Source: Paenibacillus sp. MMS18-CY102
GTDB taxonomy: Bacteria; Bacillota; Bacilli; Paenibacillales; Paenibacillaceae
Direction of reading: 5' to 3'
Assembly: GCF_009789195.1 (NCBI RefSeq)
Contig: NZ_WSTC01000042.1
Coordinates: forward strand, 1 to 46,775
Length of the DNA: 46,775 nt
The number at the start of each line of letters is the position of its first letter. Position 1 is the stretch's first letter. Shown here in pieces: positions 33,090 through 41,510 of this stretch. The notes beneath the pieces were generated by a model. The model saw only the letters and a program-made list of their open reading frames with translations. It did no database searches and was not told the DNA's origin. A program made the translations under genes and the position numbers.

Positions 33090-33980
33090 TTACATATAAT
33101 CGCGCTGCTGGCTCACTTCTTGCGCGAACGCTCGGAACAGGCGGGCAGAGGGAGTAAGATAATGCTTTTCCTTCCATTCGATGCCGACCTCGCATGTGCA
33201 CCCCGGATCATTTACCTTGATCCAGTGCGTCCCTTCAAGCCGCAGCCCGCGGGATTGGGGCAAGAGGGAAACACCCAGGCCAGCTGCGACAAAACCGGCA
33301 ACCGTGTGCAAATCTTCCGCCGTATATTTGACGTTAGGATGAAAGCCCGATGACTGGAAGACCGTGTCGATTGTTTCCCGAAGCCCGCATGTGCGATTCA
33401 CTTCAATGAAGGGTTCATTCACCAGTTGCTCTAGATATATGGATTCCGACTGGGCCAATCGGTGCGAAGCCGGGACGACAGCGTATAGTTCGGCCGTAAG
33501 CAGCGATTCCCTGACAATCCCGGACTTGCTGCTGGCAGGGGACGTAATGCAGAGATCACACTGGCCGCTTTCCAACAGTTGCAGCGTGTAGGCGCAGGAG
33601 CCTTGAAACAATTCGAAGCGGATGTTCGGATAGATGGCATGAAACTTTTGTATAAGCTCGGGGACAAAATGCGTGCCCAAAATCGTGCCGAAAGCGAGTG
33701 ATACGACGCCTGATTCCGGTGCGGTCAGCTCAGCCAATTCCTCCTTGGCGATACGAATTTCGCGAAGCGCATCTGTAACCCGTGAGGCAAAGAGGTGCCC
33801 GTATCGGTTCAATTGCACCGTTCGCCCCGTTCGTTCGAACAACGGAACCCCTAATTCCTCCTCTAGCTTAGCGATCGAATGGCTTAAAGCCGGTTGCGTA
33901 ATCGACAATGTTTCTGCAGCTTTGGTGACATGCTGTAAGCTGGCCACGGTCAAAAAGTACTCTAGCTGGTTTAACTCCAT
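33090..33980 (-). CDS. LysR-family transcriptional regulator
   Basis: The 296-residue regulator starts at ATG 33980, with the usual N-terminus MELNQLEYFLTVASLQHVTK and winged helix AAETLSITQPALSHSIAKLE (about 19-38), then a type 2 periplasmic-like ligand domain (about 90-290). GGAGG and AGAAGG precede the start. It is divergent from an MFS exporter gene, which is probably its target. The inducing ligand is unknown. An in-frame start 14 codons upstream would begin in the divergent promoter region. Confidence 0.88.
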   Translation of the reverse strand: MELNQLEYFLTVASLQHVTKAAETLSITQPALSHSIAKLEEELGVPLFERTGRTVQLNRYGHLFASRVTDALREIRIAKEELAELTAPESGVVSLAFGTILGTHFVPELIQKFHAIYPNIRFELFQGSCAYTLQLLESGQCDLCITSPASSKSGIVRESLLTAELYAVVPASHRLAQSESIYLEQLVNEPFIEVNRTCGLRETIDTVFQSSGFHPNVKYTAEDLHTVAGFVAAGLGVSLLPQSRGLRLEGTHWIKVNDPGCTCEVGIEWKEKHYLTPSARLFRAFAQEVSQQRDYM

Positions 33981-34017
33981 GCGCCTTCTCCCTCCGTTTC
34001 CTTCGGTTAATACATGA

Positions 34018-34031
34018 ATCATATTTATGAT
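34018..34031. promoter_or_regulatory. inverted repeat in the LysR/MFS divergent promoter
   Basis: ATCATA-TT-TATGAT is a perfect 14-bp palindrome between the two divergent genes, in AT-rich DNA. It is a candidate LysR site. A -10-like TATACA at 34073 lies 40 bp downstream, toward the MFS gene. Confidence 0.45.
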
Positions 34032-34142
34032 ATATATGAAAACAATAGATTAGACGTTATGTATTGTCAAATTATACAATTGTGGCGTAGGGAATAGAAC
34101 ATCCGACAGATTAGAGCGGAGAGAGAATGGAGTGGAGAGAAT

Positions 34143-35609
34143 ATGAGGGAAACGGTCCCTAACCAGAGGATCAAGCGAGGGTGGTTTTTTGCGATCTTGT
34201 GCCTTGGCGTGTTTGTTGTTTATATGGATTCGACGATTGTGAATGTTGCGCTCCCGGAGCTGCAACGGTCATTTGGGATCGGAATGGAGGGCTTGCAGTG
34301 GGTGGTAGACGGGTACGCGATTGCATTCGCCTGTCTATTGCTTTCAGCCGGAACAATCGGGGACATCGTGGGGCATAAGCGAATGTTTACAATCGGCATG
34401 GCTGGCTTCACGGTCTTTTCAATATGTTGCGGGATGTCAGAAACAGTGGAATGGTTAATTGCTAGCCGGTTTCTCCAAGGCACCTTCGGGGCGTTATTGA
34501 TTCCCTCATCCCTTGCGTTTATCCGTCATCTATACGAAGAGCCTGCCGCGCGGGCCAAAGCGATCGGGATTTGGGCAGGGCTTGGCGGGCTAGCTTTGGC
34601 GATAGGCCCATTAGCAGGCGGTTGGCTGGTGGAGACATTCCAATGGGAGAGCGTGTTCTGGATTAACGTGCCGATCGGTGTGGCCGTCACCATTATGATG
34701 ATTGCATCAACAAGAGAGACGGCACGAAATACGAAACGCGTATTGGATGTTCCGGGGCAAATCCTGTTCATTCTTGCAATTGGCACATTGGCGTATGCGC
34801 TCATTCAAGGCCATGCTTTAGGATGGAACTCATTCCCGATTGTTGGATGCTTTACTGCATCCGGCTTGTTGCTGCTCGGCTTCTTGGCATGGGAATCACG
34901 GGTGAAAGAGCCGCTTCTTCCGCTGCAATTGTTCAAGATTCCAGCCTTTGCAGTCGCATGTCTCGTTAATTTCCTCGGCTTTTTCGGCTTGTTTGCTGTC
35001 GTCTTTCTAATGGCCTTATATTTTCAAAATATTAATGGATTGTCGCCTACGGAAGCGGGCGTACGGTTCTTATCCCTGAATGTGAGCATCATGGTCGCCT
35101 CTTTCGTCGGCAGCTCGCTTGCCAGCCGCGTCCGGCCGATGATTATGATCCCGGTTGGGCTTATGGCTATGGGAGCCAGCTTGCTCTGGCTCATGATGAT
35201 TGCGCCAGATACGCCATATTCCCAATATGCATGGGCACTTGCAGGCATTGGCGTCGGCGTCTCGTTCGCTGGCACCTCCGCTACGGTTGCGCTCATGTCG
35301 TCTGTCCCGTTGCAATTGGCGGGAACGGCATCAGGCGTCTCCAATACAGCCCGGCAAGTTAGCGCTGTGCTTGGCGTCGCGTTGTCAGGCACTTTCGTAT
35401 CGGAACGGCTGCGCCATGCCGAAGCTGGCCTGTCAGCTGGGGTTCACGATAGCCGTGTGGCCAGCTTGTTTACCGGCGGCATGTACGACACGTTCCTCCT
35501 CGCTGCAATCGCATGCTTCTTCGCCGCTGTTGTTGCTTTTGCCATGCTGGCATCGGTAGCTCACCGGCATAAGCGAAAGGCTTTGCAGGCGAGGGCTGTG
35601 GGGCAGTAA
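34143..35609 (+). CDS. MFS multidrug exporter, DHA2/EmrB-QacA type
   Basis: A 488-residue proton-driven exporter with about 14 membrane helices. It has the family's helix-1 motif (MDSTIVNVALPEL), LQWVVDGYAIA, GDIVGHKRMF (motif A), and GPLAGGWLV (motif C, antiporters). The start ATG is preceded by GGAGAG. It faces the LysR gene and probably answers to it. A strong hairpin follows the stop. Specific drugs cannot be named from the sequence. Confidence 0.9.
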   Translation: MRETVPNQRIKRGWFFAILCLGVFVVYMDSTIVNVALPELQRSFGIGMEGLQWVVDGYAIAFACLLLSAGTIGDIVGHKRMFTIGMAGFTVFSICCGMSETVEWLIASRFLQGTFGALLIPSSLAFIRHLYEEPAARAKAIGIWAGLGGLALAIGPLAGGWLVETFQWESVFWINVPIGVAVTIMMIASTRETARNTKRVLDVPGQILFILAIGTLAYALIQGHALGWNSFPIVGCFTASGLLLLGFLAWESRVKEPLLPLQLFKIPAFAVACLVNFLGFFGLFAVVFLMALYFQNINGLSPTEAGVRFLSLNVSIMVASFVGSSLASRVRPMIMIPVGLMAMGASLLWLMMIAPDTPYSQYAWALAGIGVGVSFAGTSATVALMSSVPLQLAGTASGVSNTARQVSAVLGVALSGTFVSERLRHAEAGLSAGVHDSRVASLFTGGMYDTFLLAAIACFFAAVVAFAMLASVAHRHKRKALQARAVGQ

Positions 35610-35639
35610 GCAACAGATTGGCATTAGCCATCATGATCA

Positions 35640-35675
35640 GGCAGGCTGCCCGGAGAGTTCTCGGCAGCCTGCCTT
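35640..35675. terminator. bidirectional hairpin between MFS and SDR genes
   Basis: GGCAGGCTGCC (35640-35650) and GGCAGCCTGCC (35663-35673) form an 11-bp perfect stem. The T tract is short, so it may act with help from convergence. Confidence 0.65.
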
Positions 35676-35685
35676 CATGCATGCC

Positions 35686-36534
35686 TTATGCTGTAGAATT
35701 CGTAATCTCCTGCAATAGCAGCAGCAGCTCGTTTTGGAGCTTGCTGTTCAGGGCAATGCGGGGAGGCTGAGCAACTTTGCCCTTCTCGATATAAATGCCC
35801 GTTTGGCCGTTGAACGCAGCGGCATGTGCAGCCTCGTAAATCCGCTTTGCTCCAACATCGGGAGAATTGAAGAATGGACGAAGCAGCTTAAACCAGCCAG
35901 GCAGGCCGCTGCTTGCGGACATCGCTGTTTTATTCGGTCCGGGATCAACGACTCGCAGCAGGATATTATCTTTGGCGAACGATTCGGACAGCGCGATGAA
36001 CGCTGCTGCAGTGGCAAGCTTGCTCTGCGCGTAAGGGCTGAACTTTTTGAATTTTATTGGCTTCTGCAGCTTGCCCAGATGGAGTTGGCGTGCCATTCGC
36101 ATCGCACTTGATCCGACTGCTGTCACGATTGCATTTCCTGACGCAGCAAGTTGAGGCTTGAGCAGATGGGTCAGCAGAACCGGAGCGACGGTATTTACTT
36201 CAAAATGGATTTCGTTGCCTTGCGGGGAATAGGCCAAATGGTTTTGGAGAATGCCTGCATTGTGAAACACTTTGTCGATACGGGGATGTTGTTCAGCAAC
36301 TTGCATCGCTGCCTCCCGAATCGCGTTATGGTCGGACAAGTCGGCAATGACCGATACAGCGGCAAGACCGGGAAACGCTTGGCGTAAGCTATCCAATTGG
36401 TTCTCCGTTCGAAGCTTATCCCTATTTAGGAGGACGAGCTTATAGCTATCTTGGGCAAGCAGCTTGCACAGCTCCGTGCCAAGGCCAGAGTAGGACGCCG
36501 TAATAACGGCGATTTGTTGATTATGGTTAGACAT
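35686..36534 (-). CDS. short-chain dehydrogenase/reductase
   Basis: The 282-residue NAD(P)-dependent oxidoreductase of the SDR family has a cofactor loop TASYSGLG (one step off the classic TGxxxGxG), NAG in FHNAGIL, Ser of VGSSAM, and YxxxK in SPYAQSK. A helical extension ends the protein. GAGAGGAAGGG precedes the ATG. It follows a TetR gene on the same strand, and the GGAATGATCATTC palindrome lies in its 150-bp leader, so TetR control is likely. The substrate is unknown. Confidence 0.88.
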   Translation of the reverse strand: MSNHNQQIAVITASYSGLGTELCKLLAQDSYKLVLLNRDKLRTENQLDSLRQAFPGLAAVSVIADLSDHNAIREAAMQVAEQHPRIDKVFHNAGILQNHLAYSPQGNEIHFEVNTVAPVLLTHLLKPQLAASGNAIVTAVGSSAMRMARQLHLGKLQKPIKFKKFSPYAQSKLATAAAFIALSESFAKDNILLRVVDPGPNKTAMSASSGLPGWFKLLRPFFNSPDVGAKRIYEAAHAAAFNGQTGIYIEKGKVAQPPRIALNSKLQNELLLLLQEITNSTA

Positions 36535-36629
36535 CGTAATCCCTTCCTCTCATTTCGTTTGTGGCAGAGGGCGACATAGTGACATAACGGGTGCAACGTT
36601 TTTATTGTCGATCGCATCACCTCCTTATT

Positions 36630-36646
36630 GGAATGATCATTCAAAT
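36630..36646. promoter_or_regulatory. TetR-type operator before the SDR gene
   Basis: GGAATGATCATTCAAAT contains a perfect 12-bp palindrome GAATGATCATTC. Thirteen of 17 positions match the site before the TetR gene (37304-37320). Confidence 0.75.
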
Positions 36647-36685
36647 AAAGGTTAAAAGAGAGACCTGTCGAAGAAGACAGGCCAT

Positions 36686-37267
36686 CTATTTAAGAATGGA
36701 CAACGTGCTTTGAATGGCATCTTTGAAGAAGGGGGGCGGGAGGTTTGTTTTGGCTAGTGTAGCAAGCCCCGAGAAAGCGTTCGTGAAGTATCGGCCAAGA
36801 GCCTGTGGGTTAAGCTCTGAACGGAGTTCACCAGAGTGGATCCCGTGTTCGATAAATTGCGTGAAACCGTGCTCCAGCCGTTCAAAATTAAGGGTAACCA
36901 GTTCCGCCACTTTCTCGTCATGCAAGGCTAATTCGGTTGAGGTATTCGTCATGAAGCAGCCCCAATTGCATCCATCTTCGTGAACGAGCTCCACCACGTT
37001 GGAGAACAAGCGATCTAGCGTCGCATAAACCGGCAATTGCCGAGCAAGAATGGCAAGCGTCTGCGAGATATAAATGTCTGAATAACGTGCAAGGCATTGG
37101 AGGTACAGGGAGTGTTTATCGCCGAAAGTGTCGTAGATGCTGCCCCGGTTTATTCCCATTGCCAACACGAGATCGTTAATTGATGTTCGCTCGTAGCCTT
37201 TGCGCCAGAATAGCTGCATCGCTTTCTCCAAAGCAGCGGAAGGTTCAAATTCTTTAGTACGAACCAT
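36686..37267 (-). CDS. TetR-family repressor
   Basis: The 193-residue regulator starts at ATG 37267, with AAGGAGG 9 nt upstream. Its N-terminal helix-turn-helix (about 10-55: LEKAMQLFWRKGYERTSIND then LVLAMGINRGSIYDTFGDK) is typical of the TetR family, and the C-terminus forms a ligand domain. A GGAACGAAAGTTCAAAT site sits in its own leader, so it is probably autoregulated, and the same site type precedes the SDR gene. The divergent GH65 gene starts 172 bp away and may be affected too. The ligand is unknown. Confidence 0.88.
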   Translation of the reverse strand: MVRTKEFEPSAALEKAMQLFWRKGYERTSINDLVLAMGINRGSIYDTFGDKHSLYLQCLARYSDIYISQTLAILARQLPVYATLDRLFSNVVELVHEDGCNWGCFMTNTSTELALHDEKVAELVTLNFERLEHGFTQFIEHGIHSGELRSELNPQALGRYFTNAFSGLATLAKTNLPPPFFKDAIQSTLSILK

Positions 37268-37303
37268 TGCCTTCAGCCTCCTTGCCAGTAGTATAGCTAT
37301 TCT

Positions 37304-37320
37304 GGAACGAAAGTTCAAAT
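37304..37320. promoter_or_regulatory. TetR-type operator before the TetR gene
   Basis: GGAACGAAAGTTCAAAT contains GAAC-GAAA-GTTC and matches the SDR-leader site at 13 of 17 positions, including all of GGAA, GA, and TTCAAAT. Confidence 0.7.
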
Positions 37321-37325
37321 ATGAA

Positions 37326-37340
37326 ATGGTGCAACACCAT
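37326..37340. promoter_or_regulatory. palindrome upstream of the GH65 phosphorylase
   Basis: ATGGTG-CAA-CACCAT, a perfect 15-bp inverted repeat, and ATCAT-T-ATGAT (37351-37361) lie in the divergent region between TetR and GH65. The binder is unknown. Confidence 0.45.
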
Positions 37341-37438
37341 AAAAACAACTATCATTATGATAAGATCACGCCTGTCGGCACACATTTATCGCCCCTTACA
37401 ATGGAAGGATATTCGAAACCAAAGGTAGGGGAATGACA

Positions 37439-39748
37439 ATGAGTTGGATCGTGGAACAATCCGGATTTGATCCGGACAAAATTACGATAAATGGCAACAA
37501 ATTTATGCAAGGCAACGGTGCTCTCGGTTACAGGGGAACGTTGGAGGAATTTACAAAAGAACAATTGACGGCATGCACGCCTGCGGGGCTGTATGATAAG
37601 GTCGGCGACCAATGGAGGGAGCCGATTAATGCGCCGAACGGGCTGTCGACGCGGTGGTTCTGTGATGGAGAGCAGCTAGGGCTGTTAACGGCAAAGCATG
37701 AATCGCATGTGCAAACGCTCAATATGCGCAACGCGACCTTCAATCGGGCAACGACATTTGTGGCGTCAGGCGGCAAAAAGGTAGAGGTAAGCTCGAGCCG
37801 GTTCATTAGTATGCGCAAGCTTGACCTGATCGTCATGCAGGTGGAAGTTCGCTGCTCGGAAGACGGCGAGCTAACGGTTGAAACAGGCATCGATGGGGAT
37901 GTTTGGGACATTAACGGCCCTCATCTTGAGGATTTTGCCACTGTGGATCAATCAGGCATTGTTGCATTGTCGGCGCTCACGCATGAGCTTCGCCAAACGG
38001 TTTGCGTAGCGGAAGGCGTTGTGTGGTCTGGGATCGATAGCACAGAGATGTCAGTTCGGCAGGCGAATAGCGCTTACCGCAAAGTGTCGTTCCACTGCCA
38101 GGCGGGATGGACGTATTCGTTCACGAAGTATGTGTCCGTTCAATTCGGCGAAGACCAGGCCGAGACGGCCGAAGCGGCGATAAACAGCGTGAAGGAAGCG
38201 ATGGAAGCGGGTTACGAAAGGCTGTTAAGTGATCATGAACGGGAGTGGGAACGCAAGTGGGCAGCGTCGGACGTTCAGATCGACGGCGACGGCGAAGCGC
38301 AGTTCGCATTGCGCTATAGCCTTTACCAGCTGCATATCATTGCGCCGACGCATTCGGAGCAAGTATCGATTCCAGCGCGTGGCTTGTCCGGCCAGGTGTA
38401 TAAGGGAGCGGTGTTCTGGGACACCGAAATGTTCATGCTGCCATTTTTCCTGTACAGCCAGCCTGACATCGCGCGCAATCTCGTCATGTACCGGGTACAT
38501 ACGCTCGATGGCGCACGGAGAAAAGCGGCGGAGTACGGCTATCGCGGAGCTTATTTTGCTTGGGAAAGCCAAGAAACCGGCGACGATGCTTGTACGCTGT
38601 TCAACGTGACGGATGTGTTCACGAACCGCCCGATGCGGACGTATTTCCGCGACAAGCAGATTCATATTAGTGCAGACGCTGCTTACGGCATTTGGGAGTA
38701 TTACCGGTTCACTGGCGACGAAAGCGCGCTGCTGGAAGGTGGAGCCGAGGTGATTTTGGAGTGTGCGAGATTCCTCCATTCCTACTCCTACTATAAAGTA
38801 GATAAAAACCGTTATGAGCTGTTGGATGTAACCGGACCGGACGAATACCATGAACGTGTAAACAACAATGCGTTTACGAATGCAATGGTTAGCCTGACGC
38901 TTGAGATCGCACTGGAAACGGTGGAGCTGCTGAAGGCGAAGCATCCGGCGTTCTGCAGCGAATTGTTGGCTAAGCTGGAGTTCGAAGGCGATCTGGAGCA
39001 TCTGCGCGATATGCATCGAGAGCTGTACGTGCCGCAGCCGGATCCAGAGACACTGCTCATCGAGCAATTCGACGGCTATATGAAGCTTGAAGATGTTGAC
39101 CTGCCAACATTGAAGTCGCGGATTCTGAACAAAAATGAGTATCTGGGCGGGGGCAACGGCCTGGCGACGACGACGCGAATTCTTAAGCAAGCTGATGTCG
39201 TGCTGATGCTTCACCTGCTGAAGGACCGCTATTCGGAGGAAGTGAAGAAGGCGAACTGGCAGTATTACGAGCCGCGCACGGAGCATGGTTCGAGCTTAAG
39301 CTCCTGCATTTACGCGTTGGTCGCGTCAGATATCGGATCGCCGGATTGGGCATATAAGTATTTCATGAAGACGGCGACGATTGATTTGACAGGGGAATCC
39401 AAGCAGTATGTTGGCACGCTGTATATTGGCGGAACGCATCCTGCCGCGAACGGCGGCGCTTGGATGGCGGCTATTCTCGGCTTCGCAGGCATTCGCCTGA
39501 CAGGCGGAGAGATCGCCGTGAAGCCTTCGCTGCCGCAAGGCTGGAATTCCATCACGGTTCCCGTGTTAATTAAGGGCCAGCAGTTCTCGCTGCACATCAC
39601 GCCTAACGAGGTGGTAATTGATTCAAGCAGCAGCAACAGCTTGGTGCAGCCGTTCAAGATCGGTGGGGAAACGCTGCTAGCAGAGCCGGGCAGCCAGTTG
39701 GCGGTTCGCTTGGTCGAAGCGAATAGCGGTGGCGGCCTTGCTGGATAA
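37439..39748 (+). CDS. GH65 family glucoside phosphorylase, specificity unresolved (not the maltose type)
   Basis: A cytoplasmic inverting phosphorylase of 769 residues: an N-terminal beta-sandwich (1-260), a helical linker, and an (alpha/alpha)6 barrel with the catalytic acid Glu469 in GPDEYHERVNNN. A phosphate-binding loop reads TEHGSSLSSC. The maltose-phosphorylase type in this window has GPDEFQLMV and HESSLSP, so this one belongs to a different branch, where trehalose, kojibiose, nigerose, glucosylglycerol and glucosylrhamnose phosphorylases are found. ATG 37439 is better spaced from AGGGGA than the ATG two codons earlier. No dedicated mutase or transporter is adjacent. Products would be beta-glucose-1-phosphate and an acceptor. 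Confidence 0.85.
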   Translation: MSWIVEQSGFDPDKITINGNKFMQGNGALGYRGTLEEFTKEQLTACTPAGLYDKVGDQWREPINAPNGLSTRWFCDGEQLGLLTAKHESHVQTLNMRNATFNRATTFVASGGKKVEVSSSRFISMRKLDLIVMQVEVRCSEDGELTVETGIDGDVWDINGPHLEDFATVDQSGIVALSALTHELRQTVCVAEGVVWSGIDSTEMSVRQANSAYRKVSFHCQAGWTYSFTKYVSVQFGEDQAETAEAAINSVKEAMEAGYERLLSDHEREWERKWAASDVQIDGDGEAQFALRYSLYQLHIIAPTHSEQVSIPARGLSGQVYKGAVFWDTEMFMLPFFLYSQPDIARNLVMYRVHTLDGARRKAAEYGYRGAYFAWESQETGDDACTLFNVTDVFTNRPMRTYFRDKQIHISADAAYGIWEYYRFTGDESALLEGGAEVILECARFLHSYSYYKVDKNRYELLDVTGPDEYHERVNNNAFTNAMVSLTLEIALETVELLKAKHPAFCSELLAKLEFEGDLEHLRDMHRELYVPQPDPETLLIEQFDGYMKLEDVDLPTLKSRILNKNEYLGGGNGLATTTRILKQADVVLMLHLLKDRYSEEVKKANWQYYEPRTEHGSSLSSCIYALVASDIGSPDWAYKYFMKTATIDLTGESKQYVGTLYIGGTHPAANGGAWMAAILGFAGIRLTGGEIAVKPSLPQGWNSITVPVLIKGQQFSLHITPNEVVIDSSSSNSLVQPFKIGGETLLAEPGSQLAVRLVEANSGGGLAG

Positions 39749-39812
39749 ACAAGTAAGATATGGCTAACCGCGTTGTGTGCGGCTAGATGAATTGATTCAA
39801 TTAGTGTACAGG

Positions 39813-39870
39813 AAACCCGAAAGATGGGGCATTGTGAGTCATGCCTATCATTCGGGTTTTATATTTTTTT
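39813..39870 (+). terminator. terminator of the GH65 gene
   Basis: AAACCCGAA (39813-39821) pairs with TTCGGGTTT (39851-39859), with an inner GCAT/ATGC pairing, then a run of seven T at 39864-39870. Confidence 0.8.
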
Positions 39871-39943
39871 GCGCTATGATAGGTTTATCGCATTTCATTC
39901 GAATAATAAGGCAGACGCTGCTATTCGGGAAGGAGGAACGCAT

Positions 39944-40498
39944 TTGACCATAACGGAGGACAATGTTGTGAGCGAGCTGCAACAACGAAACGAGAAAGCC
40001 ATTGCTTTCATCATCCAGCAATATGGCGGGTTAATTGCTGCCATTATTAAGCGCCATGTGAATCACGAGCATCAGGATTACGAGGAATGCTTGGATGATG
40101 TATTGCTTGCGGTTTGGCATCACATTGATGATTTTAATCCCGAGATTAACGAGTTTAAGCAATGGCTAGCGGCAATTGCCAAATATAAGGCGATTGATTG
40201 CCTAAGGAAACGGATTAGGGTCCGAACGAAGGAGCTGACGGTGGCGGATATTGATGATTCGATGGCGATGGCAGGAGGATTGAGAGAGACCGCGTTAACG
40301 GTTGATGAATTGCTAGAGGCGCTTACTGCGCAAGAACGCACCATTTTTGAAAACTATTATTTAATCGGAACACCATCTAGCGAAATTGCGAAGCAATATA
40401 ACTCGAAGGAATCGTGGGTCCATAATAAGCTATCCCGAGGGCGGAAGAAGCTGAGGAAAATATGGATCGATTACAATGGCGGCGGAAAGGGCGTGTAG
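39944..40498 (+). CDS. ECF-type RNA polymerase sigma factor
   Basis: The 184-residue sigma factor has region 2 (about 5-80: AFIIQQYGGLIAAIIKRHVN, DDVLLAVWHHIDDF, FKQWLAAIAKYKAIDCLRKR) and region 4 (about 125-175: LTAQERTIFENYYLIG, SSEIAKQYNSKESWVHNKLS). AGGAGG lies 7 nt before the TTG at 39944. An anti-sigma-like DUF4179 gene starts two bases after its stop, the usual pairing for this group. The signal and regulon are unknown. Confidence 0.88.
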   Translation: MTITEDNVVSELQQRNEKAIAFIIQQYGGLIAAIIKRHVNHEHQDYEECLDDVLLAVWHHIDDFNPEINEFKQWLAAIAKYKAIDCLRKRIRVRTKELTVADIDDSMAMAGGLRETALTVDELLEALTAQERTIFENYYLIGTPSSEIAKQYNSKESWVHNKLSRGRKKLRKIWIDYNGGGKGV

Positions 40499-40500
40499 CG

Positions 40501-41460
40501 ATGTCAATCTATCGGGAGCTTAATGGCGTTCCTATTGATCTGGGCGAATATGCGGAAGAGGAGCTTACGCGCGCACAACGCAAACAATGGGAGAAGCGAA
40601 TGGCTAGCAAATTAAAGGCGCAGAAACCAGCCCGCAGGATGAAATATGCAGGGGCTGCTGCGGTTGTGATGGTTGCTATTGGCATAACCATAAGCTCTAG
40701 CCATATGGCGTTTGCTAATGTGCCGATTATTGGCAACGTCATCGAGCGGTCGCTTGCATTATTTGGCCATAAAGCAGGGGATTTAACGCCGTATAAGACG
40801 TCCATCGGAACGGCAATGAAGGACAAATACGGTACGTTCACATTGGATGAGGCGATAATCGATGACGGCCAATTGTTGCTTAGTGCTACTTATGTGGCAG
40901 CCAAGGCCCGCCCATCATTTTATCAGGTTCCGCAATTGGCGGAAGTATGGATGAATGGGAAGGAAATCAGCCTGTTGGGTTTAGCCATGTATACGGTAAC
41001 TTTGCATGATCCTGTTACTATTTTGTATGAGGTGCCAATCGACGCCTCCCAGATGACCGAACCTGTTTCATTTCGTGCCGCGTTCAGCTTTGAGAAGGAC
41101 GATACAACGAACGCCCCGTGGGCGGTTGATATTAACGTGTCGACGAAACGGCTGGTGCAAGACAGTTTAACGGTGTCTATCGATCGAATTGTTCACAATA
41201 GTAACGGGGAATCGATTCATTTTGCGAAACTGGTAGCGACACCGGTGTCTACTGTGCTTTATTTTGACGGGACAGAAGGGGCTGTTGGTTCGTTCTTGCT
41301 TGTTAGCGAATCCGGCGCTATCATCAATCCTTTTGATGAGCGGCGCTCATCGGCTGAGGGCTCGGTCTATCGTTATCCAGCGATCAATTGGCGCACAGAG
41401 AAGTATGAGATCGTGCCAACCGATGGAGCGTACAGCCCTCGGATTCGAATAAACCCGTAG
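40501..41460 (+). CDS. DUF4179-type membrane anti-sigma factor
   Basis: The 319-residue protein has a cytoplasmic N-terminus (1-55), one membrane helix (about 60-75), and an outside domain rich in beta strands. DUF4179 features include ANVPIIGNVIERSLALFGHK and the later strand sets (GTFTLDEAIIDDGQLLLSAT). The ATG at 40501 lies two bases after the sigma gene stop, so translation is coupled. It presumably holds the sigma factor at the membrane until an outside cue. No zinc-binding anti-sigma motif is seen. Confidence 0.82.
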   Translation: MSIYRELNGVPIDLGEYAEEELTRAQRKQWEKRMASKLKAQKPARRMKYAGAAAVVMVAIGITISSSHMAFANVPIIGNVIERSLALFGHKAGDLTPYKTSIGTAMKDKYGTFTLDEAIIDDGQLLLSATYVAAKARPSFYQVPQLAEVWMNGKEISLLGLAMYTVTLHDPVTILYEVPIDASQMTEPVSFRAAFSFEKDDTTNAPWAVDINVSTKRLVQDSLTVSIDRIVHNSNGESIHFAKLVATPVSTVLYFDGTEGAVGSFLLVSESGAIINPFDERRSSAEGSVYRYPAINWRTEKYEIVPTDGAYSPRIRINP

Positions 41461-41464
41461 AAAG

Positions 41465-41510
41465 AAACGCTCCCGTACTCAACGAAAGTGAGCAGGGAGC
41501 GTTTTATTTA
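41465..41510. terminator. bidirectional terminator between anti-sigma and pgmB
   Basis: AAACGCTCCC (41465-41474) pairs with GGGAGCGTTT (41495-41504), with an inner ACTC/GAGT-like pairing around CGAAAG, then TTATTT. Confidence 0.85.

Noticed and set aside
38225-39286. A 353-codon open frame antisense to the GH65 gene
   Set aside because: It lies wholly opposite a well-supported phosphorylase, is rich in His, Gln and Arg, and has no ribosome site. It is a shadow of the GC-biased codon use of the real gene.
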